A stretch of 6,085 nucleotides of DNA from Candidatus Methylomirabilota bacterium. Lineage in GTDB: Bacteria > Methylomirabilota > Methylomirabilia > Methylomirabilales > JACQHM01. Of this stretch, positions 1 to 5,964 are shown piece after piece. The position numbers and the translations under genes were made by a program. Each line of letters starts with the position of its first letter. The first letter of the stretch is position 1. Under the pieces are notes generated by a model. It was not told the DNA's origin and ran no database searches. It saw only the letters and a program-made list of their open reading frames with translations. The stretch covers positions 1 through 6,085 of the forward strand of contig JACQHM010000099.1 in assembly GCA_016199025.1 (NCBI GenBank). The letters run 5' to 3'.

Positions 1-378
1 GGCATCGAGTACGGCCTGATGCAGGCCTACGCCGAAGGGTTTGCCCTCATGAAGCGGAAGGGAGAGTTCGGGCTGGACCTTCGTCAGGTCGCCGAGATCT
101 GGCGGTCTGGCAGTGTGGTCCGTTCCTGGCTCCTCGACCTGATTGCCCGAGCCCTGGGTGAGAACCAGACGTTGGAGGGTATCGCCCCCTATGTGGCCGA
201 CTCGGGCGAGGGGCGTTGGACCGTCTTTGAGGCCATTGACCTGGACGTGGCCGCGCCGGTGATCACCCTGGCGCTCCTCCAGCGCCTGCGCTCCCGTGAG
301 AAGGAGTTCTTTTCCGAGAAGCTTTTGGCCGCCTTGAGACATCAATTTGGTGGCCATGAGATCACGCGGGAGGACTAG
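1..378 (+). CDS. gnd: 6-phosphogluconate dehydrogenase (decarboxylating), C-terminal part
   Basis: This is the C-terminal 125 residues of a 6-phosphogluconate dehydrogenase; the frame is open from base 1, so the start and the N-terminal Rossmann domain lie outside the window. The enzyme oxidatively decarboxylates 6-phosphogluconate to ribulose 5-phosphate in the cytosol. The fragment opens with the family hallmark GIEYGLMQAYAEGF, part of the substrate-binding helical domain. It continues with WRSGSVVRSWLLDL, the block DSGEGRWTVFEAID and a FGGH near the end. Those blocks and the early stop match the short (about 300-330 residue) often NAD-linked form rather than the roughly 470-residue E. coli type; cofactor preference is inferred. 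The stop at 376-378 is 2 bases before the zwf start and the zwf ribosome site lies inside this gene, which implies co-transcription and translational coupling. Confidence 0.95.
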   Translation, partial: GIEYGLMQAYAEGFALMKRKGEFGLDLRQVAEIWRSGSVVRSWLLDLIARALGENQTLEGIAPYVADSGEGRWTVFEAIDLDVAAPVITLALLQRLRSREKEFFSEKLLAALRHQFGGHEITRED

Positions 379-380
379 CC

Positions 381-1841
381 ATGCCTGGAGCCCCCGTGGA
401 ACCCCACCTCTTCATCGTCCTGGGCGGGAGGGGCGATCTTATGCGCCGGAAGCTCCTGCCGGCCCTCGCCCGCCTGATCCTCCAGGGGTTTCTTAAGGAG
501 GATTGCCAGGTCCTCGGGGCCGCCCGAAGCCCGGAACTGGACGACGGGAAATTCCGGGCCTTGGCGCGCGAGGCCCTGGCGGCCGCCGACTTATTCGCAG
601 ACGACCAGATCGCCCGCTGGTGCGATGAATGCCTGCACTACCAGCCCATCGGCCGGGGAGGCACAGAGGACTATCGGAGCCTGGCGGCTCGAGTGGAGGC
701 CCTGGAGCGGGCGTACTGCCTGCCGGGCAACCGGGTCTTCTACCTGGCCATGCCGCCGGCCGCCTTCCCCAATGCCATCACGGGGATCGGGGAGACCAGG
801 CTGAACCGCGGCCCCGGCTGGACGCGGCTGGTCATCGAAAAGCCCTTCGGGCGCGACCTGGCCTCAGCCCAGGAGCTGAATCGCCTGATCCATCGTTTCT
901 TCGATGAATCGCAGATCTTTCGCATTGACCACTATCTTGGCAAGGAAACCGTGCAGAACCTGCTGGTCTTCCGCTTCGCCAATGCCATCTTCGAATCCCT
1001 CTGGAACCGGGATCGGGTGGAGAGCGTGCACATCACGGTCGCCGAGAACCTGGGGGTCGAGAAACGGGCCGACTACTACGAGCAGGCCGGTGCCCTGCGC
1101 GATATCGTGCAGAACCACCTGACCCAACTACTGACCCTGGTGGCGATGGAGGTTCCGGCGGCTTTTGAGGCCGATGCGATCCGTTACGAGAAGGTCAAAG
1201 TGCTACGCAGCATCTCGCCAATCCGTCCCGAAGATGTCGTGTTCGGCCAGTATGAGCGGGCACCGATGGACGACGGGGATGTCCCAGGCTACCGGGAGGA
1301 ACCGGGTGTAGCGCCTGATTCCACCACCGAAACCTTTGTGGCCCTCCGCCTGGAAATCGCCAATTGGCGATGGCAGGGGGTCCCGTTTTATCTGCGCACC
1401 GGAAAACGACTGCCCCGCCGCCTCACCCAGATCGTGGTGACCTTCCGTTACCCCCCCGTTTCCCTCTTTCGTCCTTTTGATGCCTGTGAGATCCATGCCA
1501 ATGTGCTGATCATCACCATCCAACCGGACGAGGGCTTTGACCTCTCCTTTGAGGTGAAGGCCCCAGGCCAGCCGATCACGCTCCTGACCCAGCGCCTGCA
1601 CTTTCGCTATGCTGAGGCGTTTGGTCCCCTGCCGGATGCCTACGAGACCCTATTGCTCGACATCCTCACGGGCGACCAGACCCTCTTCGTGCATGCCGAC
1701 GAGGTGGAGGCCTCCTGGCGGTTGTACACCCCGCTGCTCGAACAGAAGCCCCCGGTCCATCCCTATCCAGCCAGGACATGGGGGCCAGTGGCGGCCGACC
1801 ACCTCCTGGCCCGGGAGGGGAGGCAATGGCTCAACCTGTGA
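381..1841 (+). CDS. zwf: glucose-6-phosphate 1-dehydrogenase
   Basis: This 486-residue protein is of normal length for the family. It oxidises glucose 6-phosphate to 6-phosphogluconolactone with NAD(P)+, the first step of the oxidative pentose-phosphate (or Entner-Doudoroff) route. Visible motifs are the N-terminal dinucleotide loop GGRGDLMRRKLLPAL (residues 15-29), VIEKPFG (151-157), the active-site signature RIDHYLGKE (181-189, with D183, H184 and K188), IVQNHLTQ (242-249, with the second catalytic His at 246) and RTGKRLPRR. The usual loop is GASGDLA(K/R)RK, so Arg17 and Met21 replace the common Ser and Ala/Thr. This may affect cofactor binding but does not look like decay. The ATG at 381 has a GGGAGGA site at 368-374 inside gnd, spaced 6 bases. 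No phosphogluconolactonase gene follows in this window. Confidence 0.97.
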   Translation: MPGAPVEPHLFIVLGGRGDLMRRKLLPALARLILQGFLKEDCQVLGAARSPELDDGKFRALAREALAAADLFADDQIARWCDECLHYQPIGRGGTEDYRSLAARVEALERAYCLPGNRVFYLAMPPAAFPNAITGIGETRLNRGPGWTRLVIEKPFGRDLASAQELNRLIHRFFDESQIFRIDHYLGKETVQNLLVFRFANAIFESLWNRDRVESVHITVAENLGVEKRADYYEQAGALRDIVQNHLTQLLTLVAMEVPAAFEADAIRYEKVKVLRSISPIRPEDVVFGQYERAPMDDGDVPGYREEPGVAPDSTTETFVALRLEIANWRWQGVPFYLRTGKRLPRRLTQIVVTFRYPPVSLFRPFDACEIHANVLIITIQPDEGFDLSFEVKAPGQPITLLTQRLHFRYAEAFGPLPDAYETLLLDILTGDQTLFVHADEVEASWRLYTPLLEQKPPVHPYPARTWGPVAADHLLAREGRQWLNL

Positions 1842-1876
1842 GACCAGAAGGCCGTAGGCGAAGCGGTCAGAGCCAT

Positions 1877-1903
1877 GGAGCAGGCGAACGGTTCCCCTGC
1901 TCT
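1877..1903 (+). other. hairpin between zwf and the SDR gene
   Basis: GAGCAGG (1878-1884) pairs with CCTGCTC (1896-1902). A G-U pair can extend it outside, and GAA/TTC pair inside beyond a C-C mismatch, leaving a tiny CGG loop. No T-tract follows, so it is not a standard intrinsic terminator. It may be an attenuator, a processing site or chance. It is the only clear structure in the 106-base gap. Confidence 0.4.
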
Positions 1904-1947
1904 CAGGTTCGGCTATAGGGGAAAGAGTTGAAGAAAGGGAGGATCCC

Positions 1948-2688
1948 ATGGAGCTGCTGGAGAAGGTGGCTCTGGTGACCGGGACGAGGAGGATCGGCCG
2001 GGTGGTGGCCCTGACCCTAGCCGATGCCGGGGCGTGCCTCGTCCTGACGTATCATCGCTCAAAAGAGGTTGCCGAACAAACCGTCCAGGACGTCAAGGGA
2101 AAAGGGAGAAAGGCGATGGCCATCCAGGCCGATGTCTCTCGGGCGGATCAGGTTAAGGCCATGGTGGATCACGCCTTGGCGGCCTTCGGCCGGATCGACG
2201 TCCTGATCCACATGGCCGCCCTCTACCAGGAGAAGGCTCTTGCGACGCTGACCGAGGAGGATTGGGATCAGAACCTCGACGTGAACTTGAAAAGTGCCTT
2301 TCTCTGCGCGCAGGCCGTCGTCCCCGTGATGCGACGGCAGGGGGGAGGACGGATCATCACCTTCGCCGATTGGTTGGCCAGGAGCGGCCGGCCGCGATAC
2401 AAGGGCTTTGTGCCCTATTACGTGTCGAAATATGGCGTCATCGGCTTCACAGAGGCCCTGGCCCTCGAACTGGCGGAGGACAACATCCTGGTCAACTGCA
2501 TCGCCCCCGGTCCGATCCTGAAGCCGCCTGATTTAAGCGAGGAGGAGAACCGGGAAGTGCTGGCGGCAACACCCTTAAAGCGCTGGGGAGGTGAGGAGGA
2601 GATCGCCAAGGCGGTGTTGGCGTTGATCACCTCGGAGTTCATCACCGGGGAGTGCATCCGCGTGGATGGTGGTCGCCATGTCCTGTAA
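1948..2688 (+). CDS. short-chain dehydrogenase/reductase, pteridine-reductase-like variant
   Basis: This is a complete 246-residue NAD(P)-dependent Rossmann-fold oxidoreductase of classical SDR length. The cofactor motif is VTGTRRIG (residues 10-17) and the catalytic pair is Y157-x3-K161 in YYVSK. NCIAPGPI and the terminal RVDGG are standard SDR blocks. Two details depart from FabG-type reductases. The position that usually holds the catalytic Ser is D140 in TFADW, and a YHRS motif follows the second strand. Both are known in pteridine reductase (PTR1/FolM-like) enzymes, where Asp acts with Tyr and Lys and the Arg-Ser of HRS favours NADPH. The usual NNA motif is replaced by HMAA. The substrate cannot be read from sequence, so a reduced-pterin role is only inferred. 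The start is fixed by GGGAGGA at 1937-1943, 4 bases before the ATG. It lies 106 bases behind zwf in the same direction. Confidence 0.9.
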   Translation: MELLEKVALVTGTRRIGRVVALTLADAGACLVLTYHRSKEVAEQTVQDVKGKGRKAMAIQADVSRADQVKAMVDHALAAFGRIDVLIHMAALYQEKALATLTEEDWDQNLDVNLKSAFLCAQAVVPVMRRQGGGRIITFADWLARSGRPRYKGFVPYYVSKYGVIGFTEALALELAEDNILVNCIAPGPILKPPDLSEEENREVLAATPLKRWGGEEEIAKAVLALITSEFITGECIRVDGGRHVL

Positions 2689-2689
2689 C

Positions 2690-2860
2690 AGCGATGCCGG
2701 TCTCGGGCAGATCTCCGAGATCTTCGATGGTGATGCGCCGCACCGGCCGCGGGGCTGCATCGCCCAAGCCTGGAGCGTGGCGGAACTGCTCCGCGCCGTC
2801 GTCGAGGATGTTTTTGATCTCAAGCCCCGACGCGGAAGGCAGTGGCGGCCCGGCAGGTGA
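2690..2860 (+). pseudogene. remnant of glycogen-debranching enzyme (amylo-alpha-1,6-glucosidase) C-terminus
   Basis: Directly behind the SDR stop, another plus frame reads DAGLGQISEIFDGDAPH then RPRGCIAQAWSVAELLRA and ends with TGA at 2858-2860. The blocks ISEIFDGD and RGCxAQAWSVAE are hallmarks of the catalytic C-terminal domain of bacterial and archaeal glycogen-debranching enzymes, which remove alpha-1,6 branch stubs from glycogen. Only about 57 codons remain of a gene that normally runs to about 650-700 codons or more, and there is no ribosome site or domain upstream. The frame can be opened formally at ATG 2666 or 2678 inside the SDR gene, but the product would lack almost the entire enzyme. 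The ancestral gene probably followed the SDR gene in the cluster and lost its 5' part by deletion. The family call rests on recognised motifs, not on a search. Confidence 0.75.
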
Positions 2861-2899
2861 GACCGAGGCGGAACAGAGAAAAAACTGTGAACAGGATAA

Positions 2900-2928
2900 C
2901 TGACACATATGACGCAGTGTGATATTTT
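2900..2928 (+). promoter_or_regulatory. probable sigma-70 promoter with extended -10
   Basis: CTGACA (2900-2905) and TATTTT (2923-2928) are separated by exactly 17 bases, and a TGN precedes the -10 (2920-2922). The surroundings are AT-rich compared with both flanks. Transcription would begin near 2935, giving a leader of about 70 bases for the small lipoprotein gene. No experimental support is available. Confidence 0.55.
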
Positions 2929-2959
2929 ATAAAGAAGGTGTACCCATTGGCATCTCTGT

Positions 2960-3002
2960 TTCTCGAGAAGGTAGATGGCACTTTAAGCTTCCAGAGGAAG
3001 GA
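2960..3002 (+). promoter_or_regulatory. leader palindrome and ribosome site of the small lipoprotein gene
   Basis: The leader holds a perfect 10-base palindrome TTCTCGAGAA (2960-2969). Next comes a small hairpin, CTTCC (2988-2992) with GGAAG (2996-3000). The hairpin's 3' arm is part of the AGAGGAAGGA ribosome-binding sequence (2993-3002). This site lies 6 bases before ATG 3009 and decides that start over an in-frame GTG at 2919, which sits inside the promoter. Pairing of the ribosome site could damp translation, but the stem is only 5 bp. Confidence 0.4.
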
Positions 3003-3008
3003 ATTACC

Positions 3009-3146
3009 ATGAAGATCACGCTTCTTGTGGTACTTCTTGGGATGCTCCTTGCCGGCTGTGCGGGGACAACGGTCCGGTGGGGTCCGGATGCGGGTGCCTT
3101 CCCGTGCCCTCGGGATGCTCGTGCGACGGCGTATCCTTGTTTCTAG
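3009..3146 (+). CDS. small predicted lipoprotein
   Basis: This is a 45-residue protein with a typical lipoprotein signal peptide: MKITLLVVLLGMLLAGC has a lysine after Met, a hydrophobic core and a lipobox L-A-G-C ending at Cys17. Signal peptidase II would leave a mature peptide of about 29 residues (CAGTTVRWGPDAGAFPCPRD onward) anchored by a lipidated cysteine. The mature part has two further cysteines and no domain that I recognise. Its own promoter and ribosome site stand just upstream. The length is at the low end for lipoproteins, so it is either a genuine micro-lipoprotein or the head of a longer gene cut by the TAG at 3144-3146. Residue +2 is Ala, which in E. coli would favour outer-membrane sorting. 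Function is unknown. Confidence 0.6.
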   Translation: MKITLLVVLLGMLLAGCAGTTVRWGPDAGAFPCPRDARATAYPCF

Positions 3147-3327
3147 TCGTCCACCATAGGTTTGCTGAACCGCGAGATTGCCAGCCTCTGTTTGCCGTGG
3201 ATTTCCGCGCCTAGTCCGCGGCCCCACCTCATCCCTCTCCTTTCGGATCCCGAAGGCCTCCACGATGGCCGCCAGCCTTCGGGCCGCCAGCTCCTTCGGG
3301 ACCTTATATAGGATCTACAGGCATCGC
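3147..3327. other. intergenic stretch between the lipoprotein and the jelly-roll operon
   Basis: No convincing gene is visible. CCCGAAGG (3249-3256) is followed by two inverted copies CCTTCGGG (3276-3283 and 3293-3300), which allow alternative hairpins at the 3' end of the minus-strand operon. No T-tract on the minus-strand side marks a clear terminator. In the minus strand a frame from about 3314 down to 3170 begins VPKELAARRLAAIVEAFGIR, which looks protein-like but has no start codon with a ribosome site and no family that I recognise. It runs on antisense through the lipoprotein gene, where it is probably meaningless. Confidence 0.35.
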
Positions 3328-3369
3328 TTACCTCTTCGCGTTAGTGTTGGTCTTGATCCAGACTACCAG
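3328..3369 (-). pseudogene. out-of-use C-terminal tail of the third jelly-roll gene
   Basis: Directly behind the TAA stop of the 168-residue protein the same frame continues as LVVWIKTNTNAKR before a second TAA at 3328-3330. The upstream paralogue has LYLSAWIRTNENAAKT at the equivalent place. The TAA falls where that paralogue has Tyr164 (codon TAC), so one base change from TAC to TAA would explain the stop. The remnant is also shorter than the paralogue's end, which has about 16 further residues after this point. Confidence 0.6.
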
Positions 3370-3876
3370 TTACATTTGAGCAGTCGGGATGCAGTTCTTC
3401 TCGACGTGAACCACTCGCCCATTCACCACAAACGCCACCTCCAACAGCGATACCGCAAAGGCCAACTCGACCTCCTGGAGGTCCCCCGCAAACAGGCTAT
3501 CCACATCACCGTTGTTGCCTGAGGCATTCTTCGTTCGACACTTCCAGTTCCCAGGCCCCCCCACATCAGACCGGTAGAAGCCGATCATGTTGTTGGCACT
3601 TCCAGCCTCCGCGTCAGCCAAGCCCACGAAGACCTCTTGGTTCGTGGTGTCTTTCGTCCGTAGAAATGCCGCGACTGCCGGACCTAGTTTGGCCTCAAAC
3701 ATCTTCTGGTTGGAGCGATGCTGCCGCCACCGCCCCGTCCCGCCAGTCCCGGTCTCAATTTCCACCACTCCACCAGCCCCATCCACACGGTTGCTGGCCC
3801 CAGCGTCCCCGGAATAGCCTTCTGTCGTCAACAGATCAGCAGCCTCCACGAAATCCTCAAACACGGCGATGCTCAT
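3370..3876 (-). CDS. jelly-roll (ConA/LamG-like) phage-type structural protein, third paralogue, C-terminally shortened
   Basis: This 168-residue protein is clearly homologous to the gene just upstream. Shared blocks are FEDFV (6-10), DGAGG (32-36), TNQ.-FVGL (78-86), MIGFYR (97-102), GPGNWKCR (107-114) and VVNGRVVHVE (150-159). The alternating hydrophobic strands and the late N-G-R-x-V-x-V-E hairpin are the pattern of single jelly-roll domains of tailed-phage structural proteins and of laminin-G-like domains; this is inference from pattern. There is no signal peptide or membrane segment. The start is ATG at 3876-3874 with a strong GGAGGAG ribosome site at 3882-3888, 21 bases behind the previous stop. 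The protein ends at Met168 where its paralogue adds the final strands. A same-frame remnant of those strands follows the stop, so this copy is probably nonsense-shortened, may be unstable, and could depend on readthrough. Confidence 0.75.
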   Translation of the reverse strand: MSIAVFEDFVEAADLLTTEGYSGDAGASNRVDGAGGVVEIETGTGGTGRWRQHRSNQKMFEAKLGPAVAAFLRTKDTTNQEVFVGLADAEAGSANNMIGFYRSDVGGPGNWKCRTKNASGNNGDVDSLFAGDLQEVELAFAVSLLEVAFVVNGRVVHVEKNCIPTAQM

Positions 3877-3897
3877 GGAATCTCCTCCTCCCCAACC

Positions 3898-4470
3898 TTA
3901 ACGACCACACGTTACGTCGATGTGGTCCAACCTTAACGTCTTAGCAGCGTTCTCGTTCGTCCTGATCCACGCCGACAAGTAGAGATCAACAGACATAACG
4001 CCGGTCCCGCTGACATACCCGGCCCTTTCAATGTACACGCACACGTCGTTGATAAAGAACGCCAACTGGGTCCGAGACACAGCCACTGCGAGCGTGACCT
4101 CAGAGATGTTCCCAGGAATCCCGCTGTTGGCCTCAGAAGTATCGCCTACTCGACATTTCCAGTTTCCAGGGGTTGCTCCATCAAGACGGTAAAAACCGAT
4201 GTACTTGTTACCCGCGTCTTCTAGGCCAACGAAGAGATCTTGATTCGTTTGAGAAAGCGTCTTAAGCCGAGCCATAAACACCGGCTCATGCTTCGTCCTG
4301 ACAAACTTGGTCTTCGAGCGAATCCACCTCCAGTTGCCAGACACACTGCCCCTCACCAGGTCAAGCAAGCCACCAGCCCCGTCTTGCCTCGTACTCGACC
4401 CACTACTCCCGGAGACGACGACTAGCTTGTCGTCTTTCTGAACGAAGTCTTCAAACAGTCCAACGCTCAT
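3898..4470 (-). CDS. jelly-roll (ConA/LamG-like) phage-type structural protein, second paralogue
   Basis: This is a 190-residue protein, the most intact short copy of the three. It starts MSVGLFEDFV. The conserved blocks are DGAGG (30-34), TNQDLFVGLEDA (75-86), YIGFYR (90-95), TPGNWKCR (100-107), FFINDVCVYIE (138-148) and the terminal strands LYLSAWIRTNENAAKTLRLD (163-182). This order, with strand-rich sequence and few helix-like stretches, fits one jelly-roll domain as found in phage tail and decoration proteins or carbohydrate-binding surface proteins. No enzyme motif, signal peptide or transmembrane segment is visible. ATG 4470-4468 has a GGAGGG site at 4475-4480. It begins 12 bases behind the stop of the first gene, so the three genes should share one transcript. 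Adsorption, sugar binding or virion decoration are possible roles, none proven. Confidence 0.75.
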   Translation of the reverse strand: MSVGLFEDFVQKDDKLVVVSGSSGSSTRQDGAGGLLDLVRGSVSGNWRWIRSKTKFVRTKHEPVFMARLKTLSQTNQDLFVGLEDAGNKYIGFYRLDGATPGNWKCRVGDTSEANSGIPGNISEVTLAVAVSRTQLAFFINDVCVYIERAGYVSGTGVMSVDLYLSAWIRTNENAAKTLRLDHIDVTCGR

Positions 4471-4482
4471 CAGACCCTCCCA

Positions 4483-5259
4483 TTAACGCTCAAGACTCCC
4501 CCAGGCCGCATCCACCAACAACTCCCGATAGATGTCGCTTGTCGTCCGCGAGTAGATCCCGATCAGAATCTCGAAATGGAGCTTGTTGCCTGTCACGATT
4601 CGACTCTCTACATGGACGATCCTGTCGTTGAGTTGATAGACGACTTCATCCCGGTTCATCGTTACCACAAGATCCACCGGCACCAAATAATCCTGCTTGA
4701 TGCCGGTATCCACATCGGCATGGACCGTGCCGCCTTCTTTGTACAGGGCCTTCCACGTCCCCTGAGTCGCCGAATCATTCTGAAGACGAAAGCCAATCAT
4801 GTCGTCGGCTACGGTTCCCCACTGCCCGACCTTGGTAAATCCCATGATAATCTGCTGCTTCAGCAAATCCAGGTTATACGCCTCGTCCTGCCGCTGCAAG
4901 ACCCTGGCACCAACAACCGGGTTCTTACGAGCAAGCATCTCAGGGAAGGTAAGAACGGCCGACGGCAACGCCCCCTCATTTGTCCCATCGTCATCACAAT
5001 CCCTGTCGCTTTTCCCATACGCAAGCAGCCGGAGTAGCCCCGCACCGGGGAAATCTGAGTTATCTTTGCTCATCACCTCAATACGAGCCCCAGAACTTGG
5101 GTCTTGCGTTATCTCAACCCCACACGGATCAAACCATTTATTACAGTAGGAATTGTATATAGCTGCTACCTTTGCAGCACACATCGAGCTATCAAACAGA
5201 TGGGCGTTCAGCCGCCCCCCACGCCCAAAGAAGTCTTCCATGAACGACACCCGACTCAT
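4483..5259 (-). CDS. jelly-roll (ConA/LamG-like) phage-type structural protein, first and longest paralogue
   Basis: This 258-residue protein is the promoter-proximal gene of the trio. The N-terminal MSRVSFMEDFF matches the FEDF start of the others. Residues about 115-258 align with the shared core through the blocks IIMGFTKVGQWG (137-148), MIGFRLQND (154-162), QGTWKAL (166-172), VVYQLNDRIVHVES (206-219) and a final strand pair around 227-255. Residues about 12-100 are longer than in its paralogues. They carry four cysteines (27, 39, 46, 88) and an acidic loop D87-x-D89-x-D91-G92-x-x-E95 that resembles a DxDxDG calcium-binding loop. No signal peptide or membrane segment is seen, so the cysteines are not obviously for an exported disulphide fold. 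ATG 5259-5257 follows a GGAGGT site at 5269-5274, 8 bases away. Function is unknown; phage-type tail or surface protein is the best guess. Confidence 0.7.
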   Translation of the reverse strand: MSRVSFMEDFFGRGGRLNAHLFDSSMCAAKVAAIYNSYCNKWFDPCGVEITQDPSSGARIEVMSKDNSDFPGAGLLRLLAYGKSDRDCDDDGTNEGALPSAVLTFPEMLARKNPVVGARVLQRQDEAYNLDLLKQQIIMGFTKVGQWGTVADDMIGFRLQNDSATQGTWKALYKEGGTVHADVDTGIKQDYLVPVDLVVTMNRDEVVYQLNDRIVHVESRIVTGNKLHFEILIGIYSRTTSDIYRELLVDAAWGSLER

Positions 5260-5960
5260 GTTCGCTGACCTCCTCTACCGATATGACGCTGCCCTTGATT
5301 TCTGCCTCTCCCTTCGCCCGTCGTAACGAGAAGCTCTCGTCGCTGCTGTCCCATGCGCCCCATCAATCACAACCCCGGTCACATCGAGGATGGGCTCGAA
5401 TCCCACACGATCCCTTGCTCACCACCTGTTCTGTGGCAGCGGTGGCCTTGTCGCCAGGAATGCTTGCCGGGCCTCCGGGGCCTTCCCGTTGAACATGTCC
5501 CAGCCGCACCCATATCAAGATTTCGCAACTGCCATGCCAAAGTGGGGGAAGGTGCAACCTCGTGGGCGAACCGCCTGATTCTTCAGGGATTCCTGTGTCT
5601 CCCATAGCGCAGGCATGAGCAGTCGTTGGGCCATTCTGAGCTGGCGAGGTGCTAAGATTGACAGGGTCAGGGTGAAAAGGTTACAGAGTGCGGAGGATCG
5701 GCGAGGGCAGCGACGGGAGAGGAGGAGGGACAGCCTCTGCTCCTCTCTGGCGTCACGACCGCGGAGACGACCGCGCTCTTCCAGTCTGGTGTCTTCACTT
5801 GGACACGGGTCTCGTGGGAAGCGACTGAGGGAGAGCGGTCAACGAACACCAAGACAACCCAGGGGATCGGTGACGACGGGAAAGAGCCCCCCCCGGTGGA
5901 GACGAGCAGTGGGGGTTGGTCCAGGGCTGGAGTGAGCGACGTGGGGGTGCCCTTTACGGC
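5260..5960. other. long upstream region of the jelly-roll operon, no secure gene
   Basis: About 700 bases hold no frame that I would call a gene. On the minus strand one frame gives MFNGKAPEARQAFLATRPPL, then TGA at 5427-5429, then VGFEPILDVTGVVIDGAHGT continuing to a TAG at 5274-5276 that touches the first gene's ribosome site. This looks like possible broken coding sequence but is weak. The 5667-5985 part is open on the minus strand without ATG, and a plus frame is open from about 5660 to the window end, also without ATG; both are biased by GC-rich, repetitive sequence. A run of eight C bases stands at 5887-5894. No clear sigma-70 promoter for the operon was found. Confidence 0.35.
5326..5340. 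repeat. perfect short hairpin in the operon leader
   Basis: ACGAGA (5326-5331) and TCTCGT (5335-5340) form a perfect 6-bp inverted repeat around a 3-base loop. It stands 66 bases ahead of the ATG of the first jelly-roll gene on the minus strand. It could be an operator or a leader hairpin, or chance. Confidence 0.3.
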
Positions 5961-5964
5961 ACAA

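Noticed and set aside
381..1841. Several smaller open frames on both strands inside zwf
   Set aside because: They are shadows of the zwf reading frame, which carries all expected family motifs.
1877..1903. Intrinsic terminator after zwf
   Set aside because: The hairpin is real on paper, but no T-run follows it, so it is listed only as a hairpin.
2820..3263. Minus-strand open frame of 147 codons
   Set aside because: It is antisense to the promoter, lipoprotein gene and debranching remnant, starts at GTG without a good ribosome site, and reads as Arg/Thr-rich text; only its first part is mentioned as a possible fragment.
4576..5037. Plus-strand open frame of 153 codons
   Set aside because: It lies wholly antisense to the longest jelly-roll gene, which has a strong ribosome site and paralogue support; its own translation shows no recognisable domain.
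5387..5420. tRNA T-arm-like sequence GGGCTCGAATCCCA
   Set aside because: A 4-bp stem and a 7-base loop resemble a T-arm, but the first loop base is C instead of T and no matching acceptor, D or anticodon arms exist upstream, so neither a tRNA nor a tRNA attachment site can be supported.
5615..5935. Plus-strand Arg/Ser-rich open frame of 106 codons
   Set aside because: The composition is what GC-rich non-coding sequence produces; there is no ribosome site and no motif.
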